From NCBI GenBank assembly GCA_028571885.1, contig JAPVVU010000006.1, positions 1 to 24,194 on the forward strand: a stretch of DNA of 24,194 bases, in the 5' to 3' direction. This DNA is from Gammaproteobacteria bacterium. Lineage in GTDB: Bacteria; Pseudomonadota; Gammaproteobacteria; GRL18. Made by a program: the position numbers and the translations under genes. The notes under the pieces were generated by a model. The model saw nothing but the letters and a program-made list of their open reading frames with translations, made no database searches and was not told where the DNA came from. Shown piece by piece: positions 7,663-16,065 of the stretch (position 1 is its first letter; every line of letters starts with the position of its first letter).

Positions 7663-8877
7663 ATGTCAGACGTGAAAAAGGTGGTTTTAGCCTATTCCGG
7701 TGGTCTGGATACTTCAATTATTGTGAAGTGGCTGCAAGATGAATATCAATGTGAAGTGGTTACCTTTACTGCGGATGTGGGGCAGGGTGAAGAAGTTGAA
7801 CCCGCTCGTGCTAAAGCAGAAGCTGCAGGCATTAAAGAAATCTATATTGACGATTTACGTGAAGAATTTGCCCGTGATTTTGTCTTCCCAATGTTCCGTG
7901 CTAATACCATCTATGAGGGCGAATACCTGCTTGGAACATCTATTGCCCGTCCACTGATTTCCAAACGTCTGATAGAAATTGCCAATGAAACGGGTGCTGA
8001 TGCGATTTCGCATGGCGCAACGGGCAAGGGTAATGATCAGGTTCGTTTTGAACTGGGTGCTTATGCGCTGAAACCTGATGTGCGAGTCATTGCTCCCTGG
8101 CGCGAGTGGGATCTTAATTCACGTGAGAGTCTGATGAAATATGCTGAAGAACACGGTATTAGTGTTGATAAAGCAAAGGGTAAAAAATCACCTTATTCTA
8201 TGGATGCCAATCTGCTGCACATTTCTTACGAAGGTGATATTCTTGAAGATCCCTGGAATGAGCCGGAAGATTCTATGTGGTTATGGAGTGTCTCACCAGA
8301 AAAAGCACCCGATGAACCGACTTATCTGGAGTTTGATTATGTAAAAGGTGATATTGTTGCCATTAATGGTGAAAAAATGTCACCGGCAACAGTGATGGAG
8401 TTCCTGAATGAAATCGGTGGAGAAAATGGTGTTGGTCGTGTTGACATCGTTGAAAATCGCTATGTTGGTATGAAAGCCCGTGGCTGCTATGAAACACCTG
8501 CAGGCACTATTATGCTCAAAGCTCATCGTGCAATGGAATCAATCACCCTGGATCGTGAAGCGGCACATCTTAAAGATGAAATCATGCCTAAATATGCCAG
8601 TCTTATTTACAATGGCTACTGGTGGTCTCCTGAGCGTGAGATGCTTCAGGTGATGATTGATAAATCTCAGGAGGTGGTTAATGGTAAAGTTCGGGTCAAA
8701 CTGTATAAGGGCAATGTGATTGTTGTCGGCCGTGAATCAAAAACTGACAGTCTGTACGATAGTGATATTGCAACCTTTGAAGATGATGAAGGTGCTTATA
8801 ATCAGCAGGACGCTGAAGGCTTTATTAAGCTCAATGCTTTGCGATTACGTACTGCAGCGAAGAAACGTCAGCTTTAG
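7663..8877 (+). CDS. argG: Argininosuccinate synthase
   Basis: The enzyme joins citrulline and aspartate using ATP to form argininosuccinate, the penultimate step of arginine synthesis, in the cytoplasm as a tetramer. The 404 residues match the usual type I length. The N-terminal PP-loop is clear (LAYSGGLDTS, residues 9-18), followed by the family motifs HGATGKGNDQVRFE and SPYSMDANLLH. GGGAG at 7649-7653 precedes the ATG at good spacing. It is flanked by the unrelated MotY-like gene and a micro-ORF, so it is probably transcribed alone, with its own leader hairpin. No argH is in the window. Confidence 0.98.
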   Translation: MSDVKKVVLAYSGGLDTSIIVKWLQDEYQCEVVTFTADVGQGEEVEPARAKAEAAGIKEIYIDDLREEFARDFVFPMFRANTIYEGEYLLGTSIARPLISKRLIEIANETGADAISHGATGKGNDQVRFELGAYALKPDVRVIAPWREWDLNSRESLMKYAEEHGISVDKAKGKKSPYSMDANLLHISYEGDILEDPWNEPEDSMWLWSVSPEKAPDEPTYLEFDYVKGDIVAINGEKMSPATVMEFLNEIGGENGVGRVDIVENRYVGMKARGCYETPAGTIMLKAHRAMESITLDREAAHLKDEIMPKYASLIYNGYWWSPEREMLQVMIDKSQEVVNGKVRVKLYKGNVIVVGRESKTDSLYDSDIATFEDDEGAYNQQDAEGFIKLNALRLRTAAKKRQL

Positions 8878-8906
8878 CCTGTATTCAATTCATATCCTGC
8901 TCTGAA

Positions 8907-8947
8907 ACCCCTAAATAGTGTTTAAAATACTAATAATATTTAGGGGT
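8907..8947 (+). terminator. Hairpin downstream of argG
   Basis: ACCCCTAAATA (8907-8917) and TATTTAGGGGT (8937-8947) are perfect 11-bp reverse complements, 29 nt past the argG stop. The loop can pair further through AGTGTTT/AAATACT-type wobble contacts. No U-run follows, so it may be an RNA-protecting hairpin or Rho-linked terminator rather than an intrinsic one. Confidence 0.55.
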
Positions 8948-9063
8948 ATCTCTTATATAATATCGATTCAGAATACCCTATCCTTAGTACACATTAATTA
9001 TCGCTTTCTAGGTTAAAGCCCTTATCAAGCGCGTGCTGCTAAAATTTAAATTTAGGAAAGCAA

Positions 9064-9186
9064 ATGGAATTGTCCAGAATGACCTCTTTTTTTGAAAAAA
9101 CCTGCCAGACTTGTACCGTTGTAATTATTTCATTACTTGCAGTTTCATTGCTGATCTGGATGTTTTATCTTCTTAGTGGGATTTGA
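9064..9186 (+). CDS. Small membrane protein with CxxC motif (40 aa)
   Basis: This short frame begins at ATG 9064 with AGGA at 9054-9057, an ideal ribosome-binding spacing. The product has a short N-terminal cytoplasmic or amphipathic segment (METS-like polar start, FFEK at 9-12), a CQTC motif at residues 14-17, then one strongly hydrophobic helix (about 18-37) and a very short tail ending in SGI. A two-way terminator follows at 9243-9268. The good ribosome site, the single transmembrane helix and the terminator make a real gene plausible. I do not recognise the family. The cysteine pair next to the membrane could bind metal or form a disulfide, which is inference only. Confidence 0.55.
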   Translation: MELSRMTSFFEKTCQTCTVVIISLLAVSLLIWMFYLLSGI

Positions 9187-9242
9187 CTGTTGTTAAAAAA
9201 AGTTAAAAAAAGTTAAAATTTACTTTGAATTGTCAAAAACTT

Positions 9243-9268
9243 AAAAAACAGGCTGAGACCTGTTTTTT
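9243..9268. terminator. Two-way intrinsic terminator
   Basis: AAAAAACAGG (9243-9252) pairs with CCTGTTTTTT (9259-9268), flanked by A-runs and T-runs on both sides. It sits between the plus-strand micro-ORF and the minus-strand four-cysteine gene, so it can end both transcripts. Confidence 0.8.
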
Positions 9269-9294
9269 TTGTGCATGATTTTAAGGAAAAGGAT

Positions 9295-9648
9295 TTATTT
9301 GAAAAATGGCATACTGTCAAACATCTTATTATTACTCTTCTTCTTTTTCTGTGGTGGTGGCCTATTGTTCACGGGGGCGACAGGGCGACGACTTTTCAAT
9401 TCTTTAATGGCTAAAATAGTGCCTGTGTAGCGACAGAGGTATTCTGCTTTTTTATCTGTTTTCGGCATTCTGAGTATTTGTGCATCAAAATCACAGACCC
9501 GGGGAACCATCGTAGGTTTTACGAGGAGAATATCACCTTCATTACAGTGCTTAGGTTTGCCCTGATCAGACAGGCAGAAATATTCTGCAAAACTATTATT
9601 TGATACCATTAAAAGAGCACCGGCCATTATACCGCTTATTATTTTCAC
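9295..9648 (-). CDS. Exported small protein with four cysteines, unknown function
   Basis: A 117-residue protein with a GTG start, supported by GGAG six bases upstream. Residues 1-21 form a signal peptide with a likely SFA cleavage site, so the mature part is periplasmic. The mature protein has four cysteines (C25, C35, C52, C72), enough for two disulfides, and a C-terminal tail rich in Pro and Lys (about 87-108) that looks disordered and basic. I do not recognise a family. It lies 31 bp downstream of the DUF1841 gene on the same strand and could share its transcript, ending at the two-way terminator at 9243-9268. Confidence 0.75.
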   Translation of the reverse strand: MKIISGIMAGALLMVSNNSFAEYFCLSDQGKPKHCNEGDILLVKPTMVPRVCDFDAQILRMPKTDKKAEYLCRYTGTILAIKELKSRRPVAPVNNRPPPQKKKKSNNKMFDSMPFFK

Positions 9649-9679
9649 TTGTTTCTCCAGATAAAGTAAGTATTGCTAT

Positions 9680-10108
9680 TTATAACAGCTTTCTTATACA
9701 TTCCAAATAGGTAGTTTCATCAGGTTGCTGGTTATTTCTTTGTGCTGTCCAGAGCATTTCACCCAGACAATCCATCATCAAATGCTCTGCTTCATGCGCA
9801 TCACCTGTTTTATTACACAGAGACTGATAAAGAGCAGCAATTTCCGGTGGTCGTTGTGTGCCTATTTGTTCATGGATGGAAATGTGCATACCCAGGTGCA
9901 AAAAAGGGTTAGTTTGTCCCATTTCAGGGGTAAAATCTCTATCCTGATTTTGTTTGATGTTATCAAAAAAATCATGGTATTCAGGATGTTTACTGATCAA
10001 TCCAGCAATAAGGGATTCCATTGGCTCCATAGGCAGCTTCTTTTTAAATTTATCCCAACTTTGAAAGTAAACCTTGCGAAGCTGGTTTCTATCCTGACCA
10101 AAGAGCAT
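9680..10108 (-). CDS. DUF1841 family protein
   Basis: A 142-residue cytoplasmic protein that matches DUF1841 by its start (MLFGQDRNQLRKVYFQSWDK), the HPEYH motif, and the central FTPEMGQTNPFLHLGMH segment with its conserved Asn-Pro-Phe and His residues. The family has no established function. AGGA lies seven bases before the ATG. It follows nth on the same strand but is separated from it by 250 bp of palindromic DNA, so co-transcription is uncertain. An adjacent nth is, as I recall, common for this family in gammaproteobacteria. Confidence 0.88.
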   Translation of the reverse strand: MLFGQDRNQLRKVYFQSWDKFKKKLPMEPMESLIAGLISKHPEYHDFFDNIKQNQDRDFTPEMGQTNPFLHLGMHISIHEQIGTQRPPEIAALYQSLCNKTGDAHEAEHLMMDCLGEMLWTAQRNNQQPDETTYLECIRKLL

Positions 10109-10129
10109 TTATTATTCCTGTAATTCTGC

Positions 10130-10256
10130 TATACCCGTGATACTTGGAAATGCAGACTTCGTTATTTTAACTTAAAGCCTCAATCATGTAGTACTTATAC
10201 ACTCAATCGGCTCTAAGTCAAAATGCCTCGCTGCATTTCCAGGTATCGCGGGTATA
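10130..10256. mobile_element. MITE-like palindromic element with TA ends
   Basis: The outer 26 bp (10130-10155 and 10231-10256) are inverted repeats with two mismatches, and pairing continues inward imperfectly (ATTTTAACTTAAAGCC near 10164-10179 against its counterpart near 10208-10223). Both ends read TATACCC/GGGTATA, so the element could be bounded by a TA duplication, as expected for IS630/mariner-type non-autonomous elements. It carries no ORF. About 127 bp long, it sits in the nth-DUF1841 gap. Calling it mobile is inference; it may simply be a large RNA hairpin. Confidence 0.55.
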
Positions 10257-10272
10257 AAACACGTATTTTTAA

Positions 10273-10323
10273 CCTTTCATTTAATGATTGCAAGGGCTTA
10301 TCCTGGAATCATTAAATGAAAGG
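10273..10323. terminator. Perfect 17-bp hairpin downstream of nth
   Basis: CCTTTCATTTAATGATT (10273-10289) is exactly repeated in reverse complement at 10307-10323, with a 17-nt loop. It lies 35 bp beyond the nth stop. On the minus strand it is followed by TTAAAAATACG, with no U-run, so an intrinsic terminator is not proven; RNA stabilisation or a second small palindromic element are alternatives. Confidence 0.5.
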
Positions 10324-10358
10324 ATTAATGCTTATACGAAACGAGTATTTCTAATATT

Positions 10359-10994
10359 TCAATCGTAGACTTTTTTCTTAAATTCACACAGGTCTTCAAT
10401 GAGACAGGCACCGCATTTTGGTTTTCTTGCGGTGCAGATGTATCGCCCCAACAAGATCAGCCAGTGATGAGCATCCAGCATAAATTCATCGGGTATGAGC
10501 CGCAGCAGACGCTTTTCAACTTCGACAACATCTTTACCATGGGCTATTCTGGTTCGATTGGCTACTCTGAAGATATGCGTGTCAACAGCCATAGTTGGAT
10601 GGCCAAAAGCAGTATTTAAGACCACATTAGCTGTTTTACGACCCACTCCAGGCAAAGCTTCTAACGAGTTACGATCATCTGGCACTTTACTGTCATGAAG
10701 CTCAATGAGCATTTGGCAGGTTTTTATTATGTTTTTACCTTTGCTATTGTACAGGCCGATGGTTTTAATATATTCCTTCAAGCCAGCTTCACCCAATGCA
10801 TAGACAGCTTCAGGCGTGTTGGCAACGGGATAGAGTTTAGCGGTTGCCTTGTTTACACCCTTATCCGTCGACTGAGCGGATAAAATCACAGCAATCAGTA
10901 ATTCAAATGGATTACTGAAATTGAGCTCAGTGGTTGGGTGGGGATTATCTTCCCGCAGCCGGGAAAAAATTTCAATGCGCTTGTCCTTATTCAT
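10359..10994 (-). CDS. nth: Endonuclease III
   Basis: A 211-residue base-excision repair DNA glycosylase/AP lyase that removes oxidised pyrimidines. The helix-hairpin-helix motif LEALPGVGRKTANVV holds the catalytic lysine K120, and D138 lies in AVDTHIFRV, both at the E. coli numbering. The C-terminal [4Fe-4S] loop has C187, C194, C197 and C203 with the expected 6-2-5 spacing. Length is typical. It is the last gene after rsxE, 64 bp downstream, the same order as in E. coli, so it is probably read from the rsx transcript. No good Shine-Dalgarno sequence precedes the ATG. Confidence 0.98.
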   Translation of the reverse strand: MNKDKRIEIFSRLREDNPHPTTELNFSNPFELLIAVILSAQSTDKGVNKATAKLYPVANTPEAVYALGEAGLKEYIKTIGLYNSKGKNIIKTCQMLIELHDSKVPDDRNSLEALPGVGRKTANVVLNTAFGHPTMAVDTHIFRVANRTRIAHGKDVVEVEKRLLRLIPDEFMLDAHHWLILLGRYICTARKPKCGACLIEDLCEFKKKVYD

Positions 10995-11058
10995 GATAGT
11001 GAGTTCATAATTTATTGCTGATAACCTGATGTTCGTAAAAGCTTATATAACCGATGGT

Positions 11059-11817
11059 TCAACTGATTATTCCAGGTTCAAGCTTTAAATCCTGCTGTTT
11101 TTGTCGTTTTTTCTTATTTTTTTGCTTTATTTTAATGTAATTGCGTCCGGCCAGTAAAAAAGCGAGTCCTATAAAGGCGCCAGGCGGCAGGATAGCGAGT
11201 AAAAATCCATCATAGTCAGAAAAAACTTCTATGGTGAGCCATTGCATGCCATTGCCAAACATAATATGGGCATTAGAAAAGAGTGTACCCATGCCTATCA
11301 CTTCACGCATAGTGCCTAATGCAACAAGTACCAGGGTAAAGCCCAGTCCCATCATTAAGCCGTCAAAGAAAGATTTCCCCAGCGTGTTTTTTGAAGCAAA
11401 GGCTTCAGCACGGGCAATAATGGCACAATTGGTAACAATCAGAGGAATGAATATGCCCAGCACCAGATACAATTCATGAAACCAGGCGTGCATAACTAAT
11501 TCAATTGCAGTGACAGCCGATGCAATAATGACAACAAACACGGGCAGACGGATTTCCGGGCGTACGATATTTCGAATTAATGACACTGACATATTGGAAA
11601 TGATCAGTACCATCATGGTGGCAATACCCAAACCCAGGGCATTGATTACTGTATTTGAAACCGCCAATAGAGGGCAGAGCCCCAGCATTTGGGCGAATAC
11701 CGCATTATTATCCCACAGACCGTCCTTTGCAATCGGTGCGTATTCCTCAATGAATGAGGGTTTTACTTCTGTGCTGCTTATTTCTTCTGTAGTGTTTAGT
11801 GCTTCAGTTTTTGGCAT
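11059..11817 (-). CDS. rsxE: Electron transport complex subunit RsxE/RnfE
   Basis: An inner-membrane subunit of the Rnf complex, which couples ferredoxin/NADH electron transfer to ion movement, or in E. coli keeps SoxR reduced. The 252 residues include about six hydrophobic helices. C48 in the LGLCPLL motif and C131 in VTNCAI are the family's paired cysteines, thought to help hold an intramembrane Fe-S centre together with those of RsxA. The protein has an N-terminal polar extension of about 20-30 residues and a Lys/Gln-rich C-terminal tail, making it somewhat longer than the E. coli protein. It starts 69 bp after rsxG, the widest gap between rsx genes. Confidence 0.95.
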   Translation of the reverse strand: MPKTEALNTTEEISSTEVKPSFIEEYAPIAKDGLWDNNAVFAQMLGLCPLLAVSNTVINALGLGIATMMVLIISNMSVSLIRNIVRPEIRLPVFVVIIASAVTAIELVMHAWFHELYLVLGIFIPLIVTNCAIIARAEAFASKNTLGKSFFDGLMMGLGFTLVLVALGTMREVIGMGTLFSNAHIMFGNGMQWLTIEVFSDYDGFLLAILPPGAFIGLAFLLAGRNYIKIKQKNKKKRQKQQDLKLEPGIIS

Positions 11818-11886
11818 AAGATAGTGCTCTTAACTTTTACTTTGTTATTGGTACTTGTTATTTACTTAGATGCTTTTGTATTTTTG

Positions 11887-12549
11887 TTACTGAGAAGTGC
11901 TTCCATACAACTGATCATATTTTGCCTGATCAAGGAATAATTTTTTTTCATTGTATTTATAATAATCTAAAGCTCTATAAACAGCATTAACCACCGCGCG
12001 CGGTGTAATAGTGGCTCCGGTAAATTGATCGAACACGCCGCCATCTTTTTTTACTTTCCATTTTTGTCTCGCTGGAATCTCCAGGTTTTTATCATTAAAG
12101 CTCAAAATCCAGTTACTTTTTTCGATCTCGATTTTGTCACCTAGCCCCGGTGTTTCTTTGTGGCTAATCACTCGCACACCAGAAACATTACCGGAGGCTT
12201 TGATGGCAATAAGCAGTTTGATATTACCCGTGTAACCATCATGAGCAACGACAGAAAAGGCCACAGCAACAGGTTTCTTTTCCTGCCAGGCCTGGTAAAT
12301 AATAGTAGGTCCTTTATTCCCTAATTGTGATGCCGCAGGCACAACCAGAGTATTATCCAGCAGATTATTGGTATAACTATCAGGTGGAATAATATTGTTT
12401 AAATTTTTTAATAAATTGGCTTTTTCACTGGCGGCAATTTTTTCTTTAGTTGCTTCAAATGTCATCATGACTAAAGCGGTACCCAGGCCGCCAAAACCGG
12501 CCAATAAGACGGCACTCATCATCATATTGCGTAAAATGGTTGCTTTCAC
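11887..12549 (-). CDS. rsxG: Electron transport complex subunit RsxG/RnfG
   Basis: A 220-residue subunit with one N-terminal membrane helix (about 10-30) and a periplasmic FMN domain. The TGATITP motif (177-183) contains T180, the expected covalent FMN attachment threonine. HKETPGLGDKI (130-140) is another family signature. The start is GTG, not ATG: it overlaps the rsxD stop as GTGA (4 nt), which fits translational coupling. It is one of two Rnf subunits that carry covalent flavin. Confidence 0.95.
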   Translation of the reverse strand: MKATILRNMMMSAVLLAGFGGLGTALVMMTFEATKEKIAASEKANLLKNLNNIIPPDSYTNNLLDNTLVVPAASQLGNKGPTIIYQAWQEKKPVAVAFSVVAHDGYTGNIKLLIAIKASGNVSGVRVISHKETPGLGDKIEIEKSNWILSFNDKNLEIPARQKWKVKKDGGVFDQFTGATITPRAVVNAVYRALDYYKYNEKKLFLDQAKYDQLYGSTSQ

Positions 12550-13622
12550 GAGGCTTCCTCATCATCTCGTTCATCTGCTTTGTGACCATAGACTCTTGGC
12601 TGGGTGTAATAGTCTAACAGCGGTGCGCACATATTCATGAGCAATACCGCAAAGGCAATAGCATCCGGGTAACCACCCCAGGTGCGAATAATATAAATCA
12701 GCGCGCCGATGCCGGCACCATAGATGACACGACCTCTTGGGGTGGTTGATGCCGTGACTGGATCGGTGGCAATAAAAAAAGCACCAAGCATAGTCGCACC
12801 GGAAAATAGATGAAACAGAGGTGATGGGTTACTGTCCAGTTCAAAACTGCCAAATAATAGCGATAAAAAGCCCAGCGTCGCGAGCAATGAAATCGGGATA
12901 TGCCAACTGATGAGTCCTTTACGCATCATGAATAAACCACCGGCTAGAAAAGCCAGATTGACCCATTCTGTACCAATGCCGCCGAGCATACCAAAAGCAT
13001 TGCCTTCGGCATGAATTTCATCAATAGTGGCGGAGCCGTTTAATACCGCAGTGCGAACAATATCTAATGGTGTAGCTGATGTTAAAGCATCAATGGTCAT
13101 TCCTGCGGGGAGCTGTGCAAATAATTGAAAATTGATAGTTTCCAACAGACTCAATGTCTGCCCTTCAAATTGTGATGCCAGCATGGCGGGTGTCTGCCAG
13201 TAGGTTGTCATTTCAGCCGGGAAGGAAATCAATAGAATGGCATAAGCCACCATGGCAGGATTAAAAGTATTGTAGCCCAGTCCGCCATAGAGTTGTTTGG
13301 CAATGACAATCGCAAAGAAGAGTCCGACAAATGTCAGCCACCAGGGTGCGAGCGGGGGCAGGGCAACACCAATGATGACAGCAGTGAGTAGCGCACTTTT
13401 ATCTTTGAGGTAAACGGCAATGGGTCGTCTTCTTAGATAAAGAGTGATTGCTTCAAATGTTAAGGCAAAGATAATCGCCAGAATAATATTAACCAGAACG
13501 CCATAGCCAAAAACATAGATAGCTGTCAATACTCCCGGTATCATCAGCATGGTGACCACCAGCATCATTTTTGATACCGATAATTCTGGTTTTAAAAAGG
13601 GAGAACTTTGGGCTAAAAACAT
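12546..13622 (-). CDS. rsxD: Electron transport complex subunit RsxD/RnfD
   Basis: A 358-residue polytopic membrane subunit. The covalent FMN site is T184 in the ALTSATPLD motif. Other family signatures are ALPPLAPWW (88-96), AKQLYGGLGYNTFNPAM and GAFFIATDPVTAS (280-292). The N-terminus matches homologues, so the ATG at 13622 is accepted even though only a distant AGGA precedes it. The C-terminus ends in an acidic cluster and its stop overlaps the rsxG start by 4 nt. It lies 47 bp after rsxC. Confidence 0.96.
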   Translation of the reverse strand: MFLAQSSPFLKPELSVSKMMLVVTMLMIPGVLTAIYVFGYGVLVNIILAIIFALTFEAITLYLRRRPIAVYLKDKSALLTAVIIGVALPPLAPWWLTFVGLFFAIVIAKQLYGGLGYNTFNPAMVAYAILLISFPAEMTTYWQTPAMLASQFEGQTLSLLETINFQLFAQLPAGMTIDALTSATPLDIVRTAVLNGSATIDEIHAEGNAFGMLGGIGTEWVNLAFLAGGLFMMRKGLISWHIPISLLATLGFLSLLFGSFELDSNPSPLFHLFSGATMLGAFFIATDPVTASTTPRGRVIYGAGIGALIYIIRTWGGYPDAIAFAVLLMNMCAPLLDYYTQPRVYGHKADERDDEEAS

Positions 13623-13669
13623 AATGTTTTTGTTAATTCCTATTTAATTCATATGTGATTGATGGTGCG

Positions 13670-15463
13670 TTAAATTTCTTCAGAGTCGGCTTTTTTACGA
13701 CGACGTTCATTAACTTCATCAATCTTTTTCTGCTGAGCTTCAGATAAATTATCGGTGTTTTTTTTCTGAGACTGCTGTTGTGCTTTTTTAGCTTTGGCTC
13801 TGGCAATAGCTTCTTGAATCAGATCAGCACTGCTGGACTTGGCTGGATTGTCATTTGATTGACTGAGCCCTTCTTTTTCTTTTGCCTGCTCTGCATCAAG
13901 GGCTTTCTTTTTCGCCAGCTTTTCTTTGCGTAATCGAGCGGCTTCGGCTTTAGCCTGCTTGGCTTTTTCTAAACGTTCCTTGCGAAATTCATGACGATCA
14001 CGGGCAATATTGGCCTTATTGCGTTCTCGTTCATCATCCCAGATTTCTGTTTTAGCATAACGAAAATACTGTACCAGAGGGATATTGCTGGGGCAGACAT
14101 AAGAGCAGCAGCCACACTCAATACAGTCAAAAATATTATAGTCCTGAACTTTTTCCAGATCACGCGCTTTGGCATACCAATACATCTGCTGGGGTAATAG
14201 TGACATTGGGCAGCTATCAGAGCAGCGTGCACAACGAATACAGGGCATAGCGGGTGGCGGGGTTGCCAATTCACTTTTTTCACTCACCAGGATGCAGTTG
14301 GTTGCCTTTGTTACGGGTGTATCAATGGAAGGCAGTGAAAAGCCCATCATTGGGCCGCCCATAATGATTTTTTCTACCTTGTTTTCATCCAGTCCGGCCT
14401 GATTGAGAATATCACGTATGGGAGTACCCAGAGGCACTTCCATATTTTGCGGCTGTTTAATAGCGCTACCGGTGATAGTGACAATTCTTGAAATCAGAGG
14501 TTCACCTCGATAAACTGCGTGGTAAACGGCAGCGGCAGTGGCAACATTGTGACAGATAATACCAATGTCCATAGGTAGACCCTGAGAAGGCACTTCTCTA
14601 CCGGTGAGCACTTGAATCAGCTGTTTTTCACCCCCTGCAGGGTAAAGCGTAGGCACCTGAACGATTTCAATTTGAGCGTCAGTATGAGAATTGTTATAGC
14701 CACTGATGGTATTCAATAGTGCCTGATAAGCCTCAGGCTTATTATTCTCAATGCCAATTAAGCATTTTTTTGCCCCAATGACTTTTTTGAGCAGTAAAAT
14801 GCCCAGAATGACTTCTTCCGGACGTTGACGCATTAACACATCATCACAGGTAATATAGGGTTCACATTCTGCCGCATTAATGATCAGAGTATCGGCGTGC
14901 ATTTTTTCTGCAGTATTTAATTTTGCCGCAGAAGGATAGAGTGCACCGCCCAAACCAACAACACCGGCATTGGCGATTTGCTGGTTAATCTGATGGCTGC
15001 TCAAAGTCGCAATGCTTCTGTGGGTGACTGCTTCCTGGTTATCATCTGTGCTGGAGGAGTCGCTGATAAGTGGTGAACATTCTATCCATTGTTCATAGCC
15101 ATCGGTATCGATGAACACACACAGCGCTGACAAACCAGAAGGATGAGGAATGAGGTGTTCTTCAATAGCGACGACTGTACCTGAACCGGAGGCATGTACT
15201 GGCGCACTCACCGGGCCGCTTGCATAACCCAGAATTTGCCCTTTAAGTACTTTATCCCCGACCTTAACTATTGGCTCAGACGCATGACCAATGTGCTGAG
15301 ACAAAGGAATGATGAGCTGTTTGGCTATTTTGGCTGTGCTGATAGGCTGATGATTTGAAAGAGATTTATGCCCTGATAGTTTTATGCCGCCGGGAAATGA
15401 CCATAAGTGACGTAAAGTGTCTTTAATCGTGCGAGTGATAGAGGCTGGTAGTGGTTGGCTCAT
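13670..15463 (-). CDS. rsxC: Electron transport complex subunit RsxC/RnfC
   Basis: A 597-residue peripheral subunit that accepts electrons from or gives them to NADH. The NADH/FMN-binding region has GVVGLGGALYPSAAKL (about 167-182), followed by AAECEPYITCDD. Two ferredoxin-type [4Fe-4S] motifs follow: C408, C411, C414, C418 and C447, C450, C453, C457. From about 470 on, the protein is a Lys/Ala/Glu-rich, probably coiled-coil tail, shorter than the alanine-rich repeats of the E. coli protein. Its ATG overlaps the rsxB stop as ATGA, suggesting coupling. Function as the NADH-facing Rnf subunit is well established for the family. Confidence 0.97.
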   Translation of the reverse strand: MSQPLPASITRTIKDTLRHLWSFPGGIKLSGHKSLSNHQPISTAKIAKQLIIPLSQHIGHASEPIVKVGDKVLKGQILGYASGPVSAPVHASGSGTVVAIEEHLIPHPSGLSALCVFIDTDGYEQWIECSPLISDSSSTDDNQEAVTHRSIATLSSHQINQQIANAGVVGLGGALYPSAAKLNTAEKMHADTLIINAAECEPYITCDDVLMRQRPEEVILGILLLKKVIGAKKCLIGIENNKPEAYQALLNTISGYNNSHTDAQIEIVQVPTLYPAGGEKQLIQVLTGREVPSQGLPMDIGIICHNVATAAAVYHAVYRGEPLISRIVTITGSAIKQPQNMEVPLGTPIRDILNQAGLDENKVEKIIMGGPMMGFSLPSIDTPVTKATNCILVSEKSELATPPPAMPCIRCARCSDSCPMSLLPQQMYWYAKARDLEKVQDYNIFDCIECGCCSYVCPSNIPLVQYFRYAKTEIWDDERERNKANIARDRHEFRKERLEKAKQAKAEAARLRKEKLAKKKALDAEQAKEKEGLSQSNDNPAKSSSADLIQEAIARAKAKKAQQQSQKKNTDNLSEAQQKKIDEVNERRRKKADSEEI

Positions 15464-16065
15464 GGTCTGATATTCTCTGCCAGGACATGATCCAGGGTCG
15501 TAAAAATGCTCTCAGCCTCTTTATTATTGGCATTATACTGTGGTTCCGGCCAGCGCCAGTTCTTCACTGTTTGTTTAACCGGGATCATTTCAATGCAATC
15601 AACCGGGCAGGGTGCAACACAAAGCTCACAACCTGTGCACTCACTTTCAATAACAGTATGCATTTGTTTTGCGGCACCTAAAATTGCATCCACAGGACAA
15701 GCCTGAATACAAAGTGTGCAGCCAATGCAGGTTTCTTCAATGATGATGGCAACGGTAGGGCCCTGGAGTGAATCCTCTTCATCATCCATGGGTAATACTT
15801 CAACATCCAGTAGGTCGGCTAAGGATTGTATTAAATTTTCACCACCAGGAGGGCAAAGATTTATTGGTGCTTCACCGGCAGCAATGGCTTCAGCATAGGG
15901 GTGACAGCCCGCAAAGGAGCATTGTCCGCACTGAGTCTGTGGAAGAAGGGCATCGATCTGTTCAACCACCGGGCTGGATTCTACCTTGAATGCAATTGCA
16001 GCATAGCCTAAAACAAGGCCGAAAACAGAGGCGAGAGCAATGAATGCCAGAATCCCAAAGAGCAT
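15460..16065 (-). CDS. rsxB: Electron transport complex subunit RsxB/RnfB
   Basis: A 201-residue iron-sulfur subunit. An N-terminal membrane helix (about 3-25) is followed by a [4Fe-4S] domain with C46, C49, C54 and C71, then two ferredoxin motifs: C113, C116, C119, C123 and C143, C146, C149, C153. It passes electrons between ferredoxin-like partners and the membrane subunits. The ATG shares one base with the rsxA stop (TAATG) and its stop overlaps the rsxC start by 4 nt, so rsxA-B-C form a tightly coupled block. Confidence 0.97.
   Translation of the reverse strand: MLFGILAFIALASVFGLVLGYAAIAFKVESSPVVEQIDALLPQTQCGQCSFAGCHPYAEAIAAGEAPINLCPPGGENLIQSLADLLDVEVLPMDDEEDSLQGPTVAIIIEETCIGCTLCIQACPVDAILGAAKQMHTVIESECTGCELCVAPCPVDCIEMIPVKQTVKNWRWPEPQYNANNKEAESIFTTLDHVLAENIRP

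Noticed and set aside
9725..10123. 132-residue plus-strand frame over the DUF1841 gene
   Set aside because: The minus strand shows a clear DUF1841 protein; this frame is its shadow.
11510..11824. 104-residue plus-strand frame inside rsxE
   Set aside because: Antisense to a confirmed membrane subunit with no family signature.
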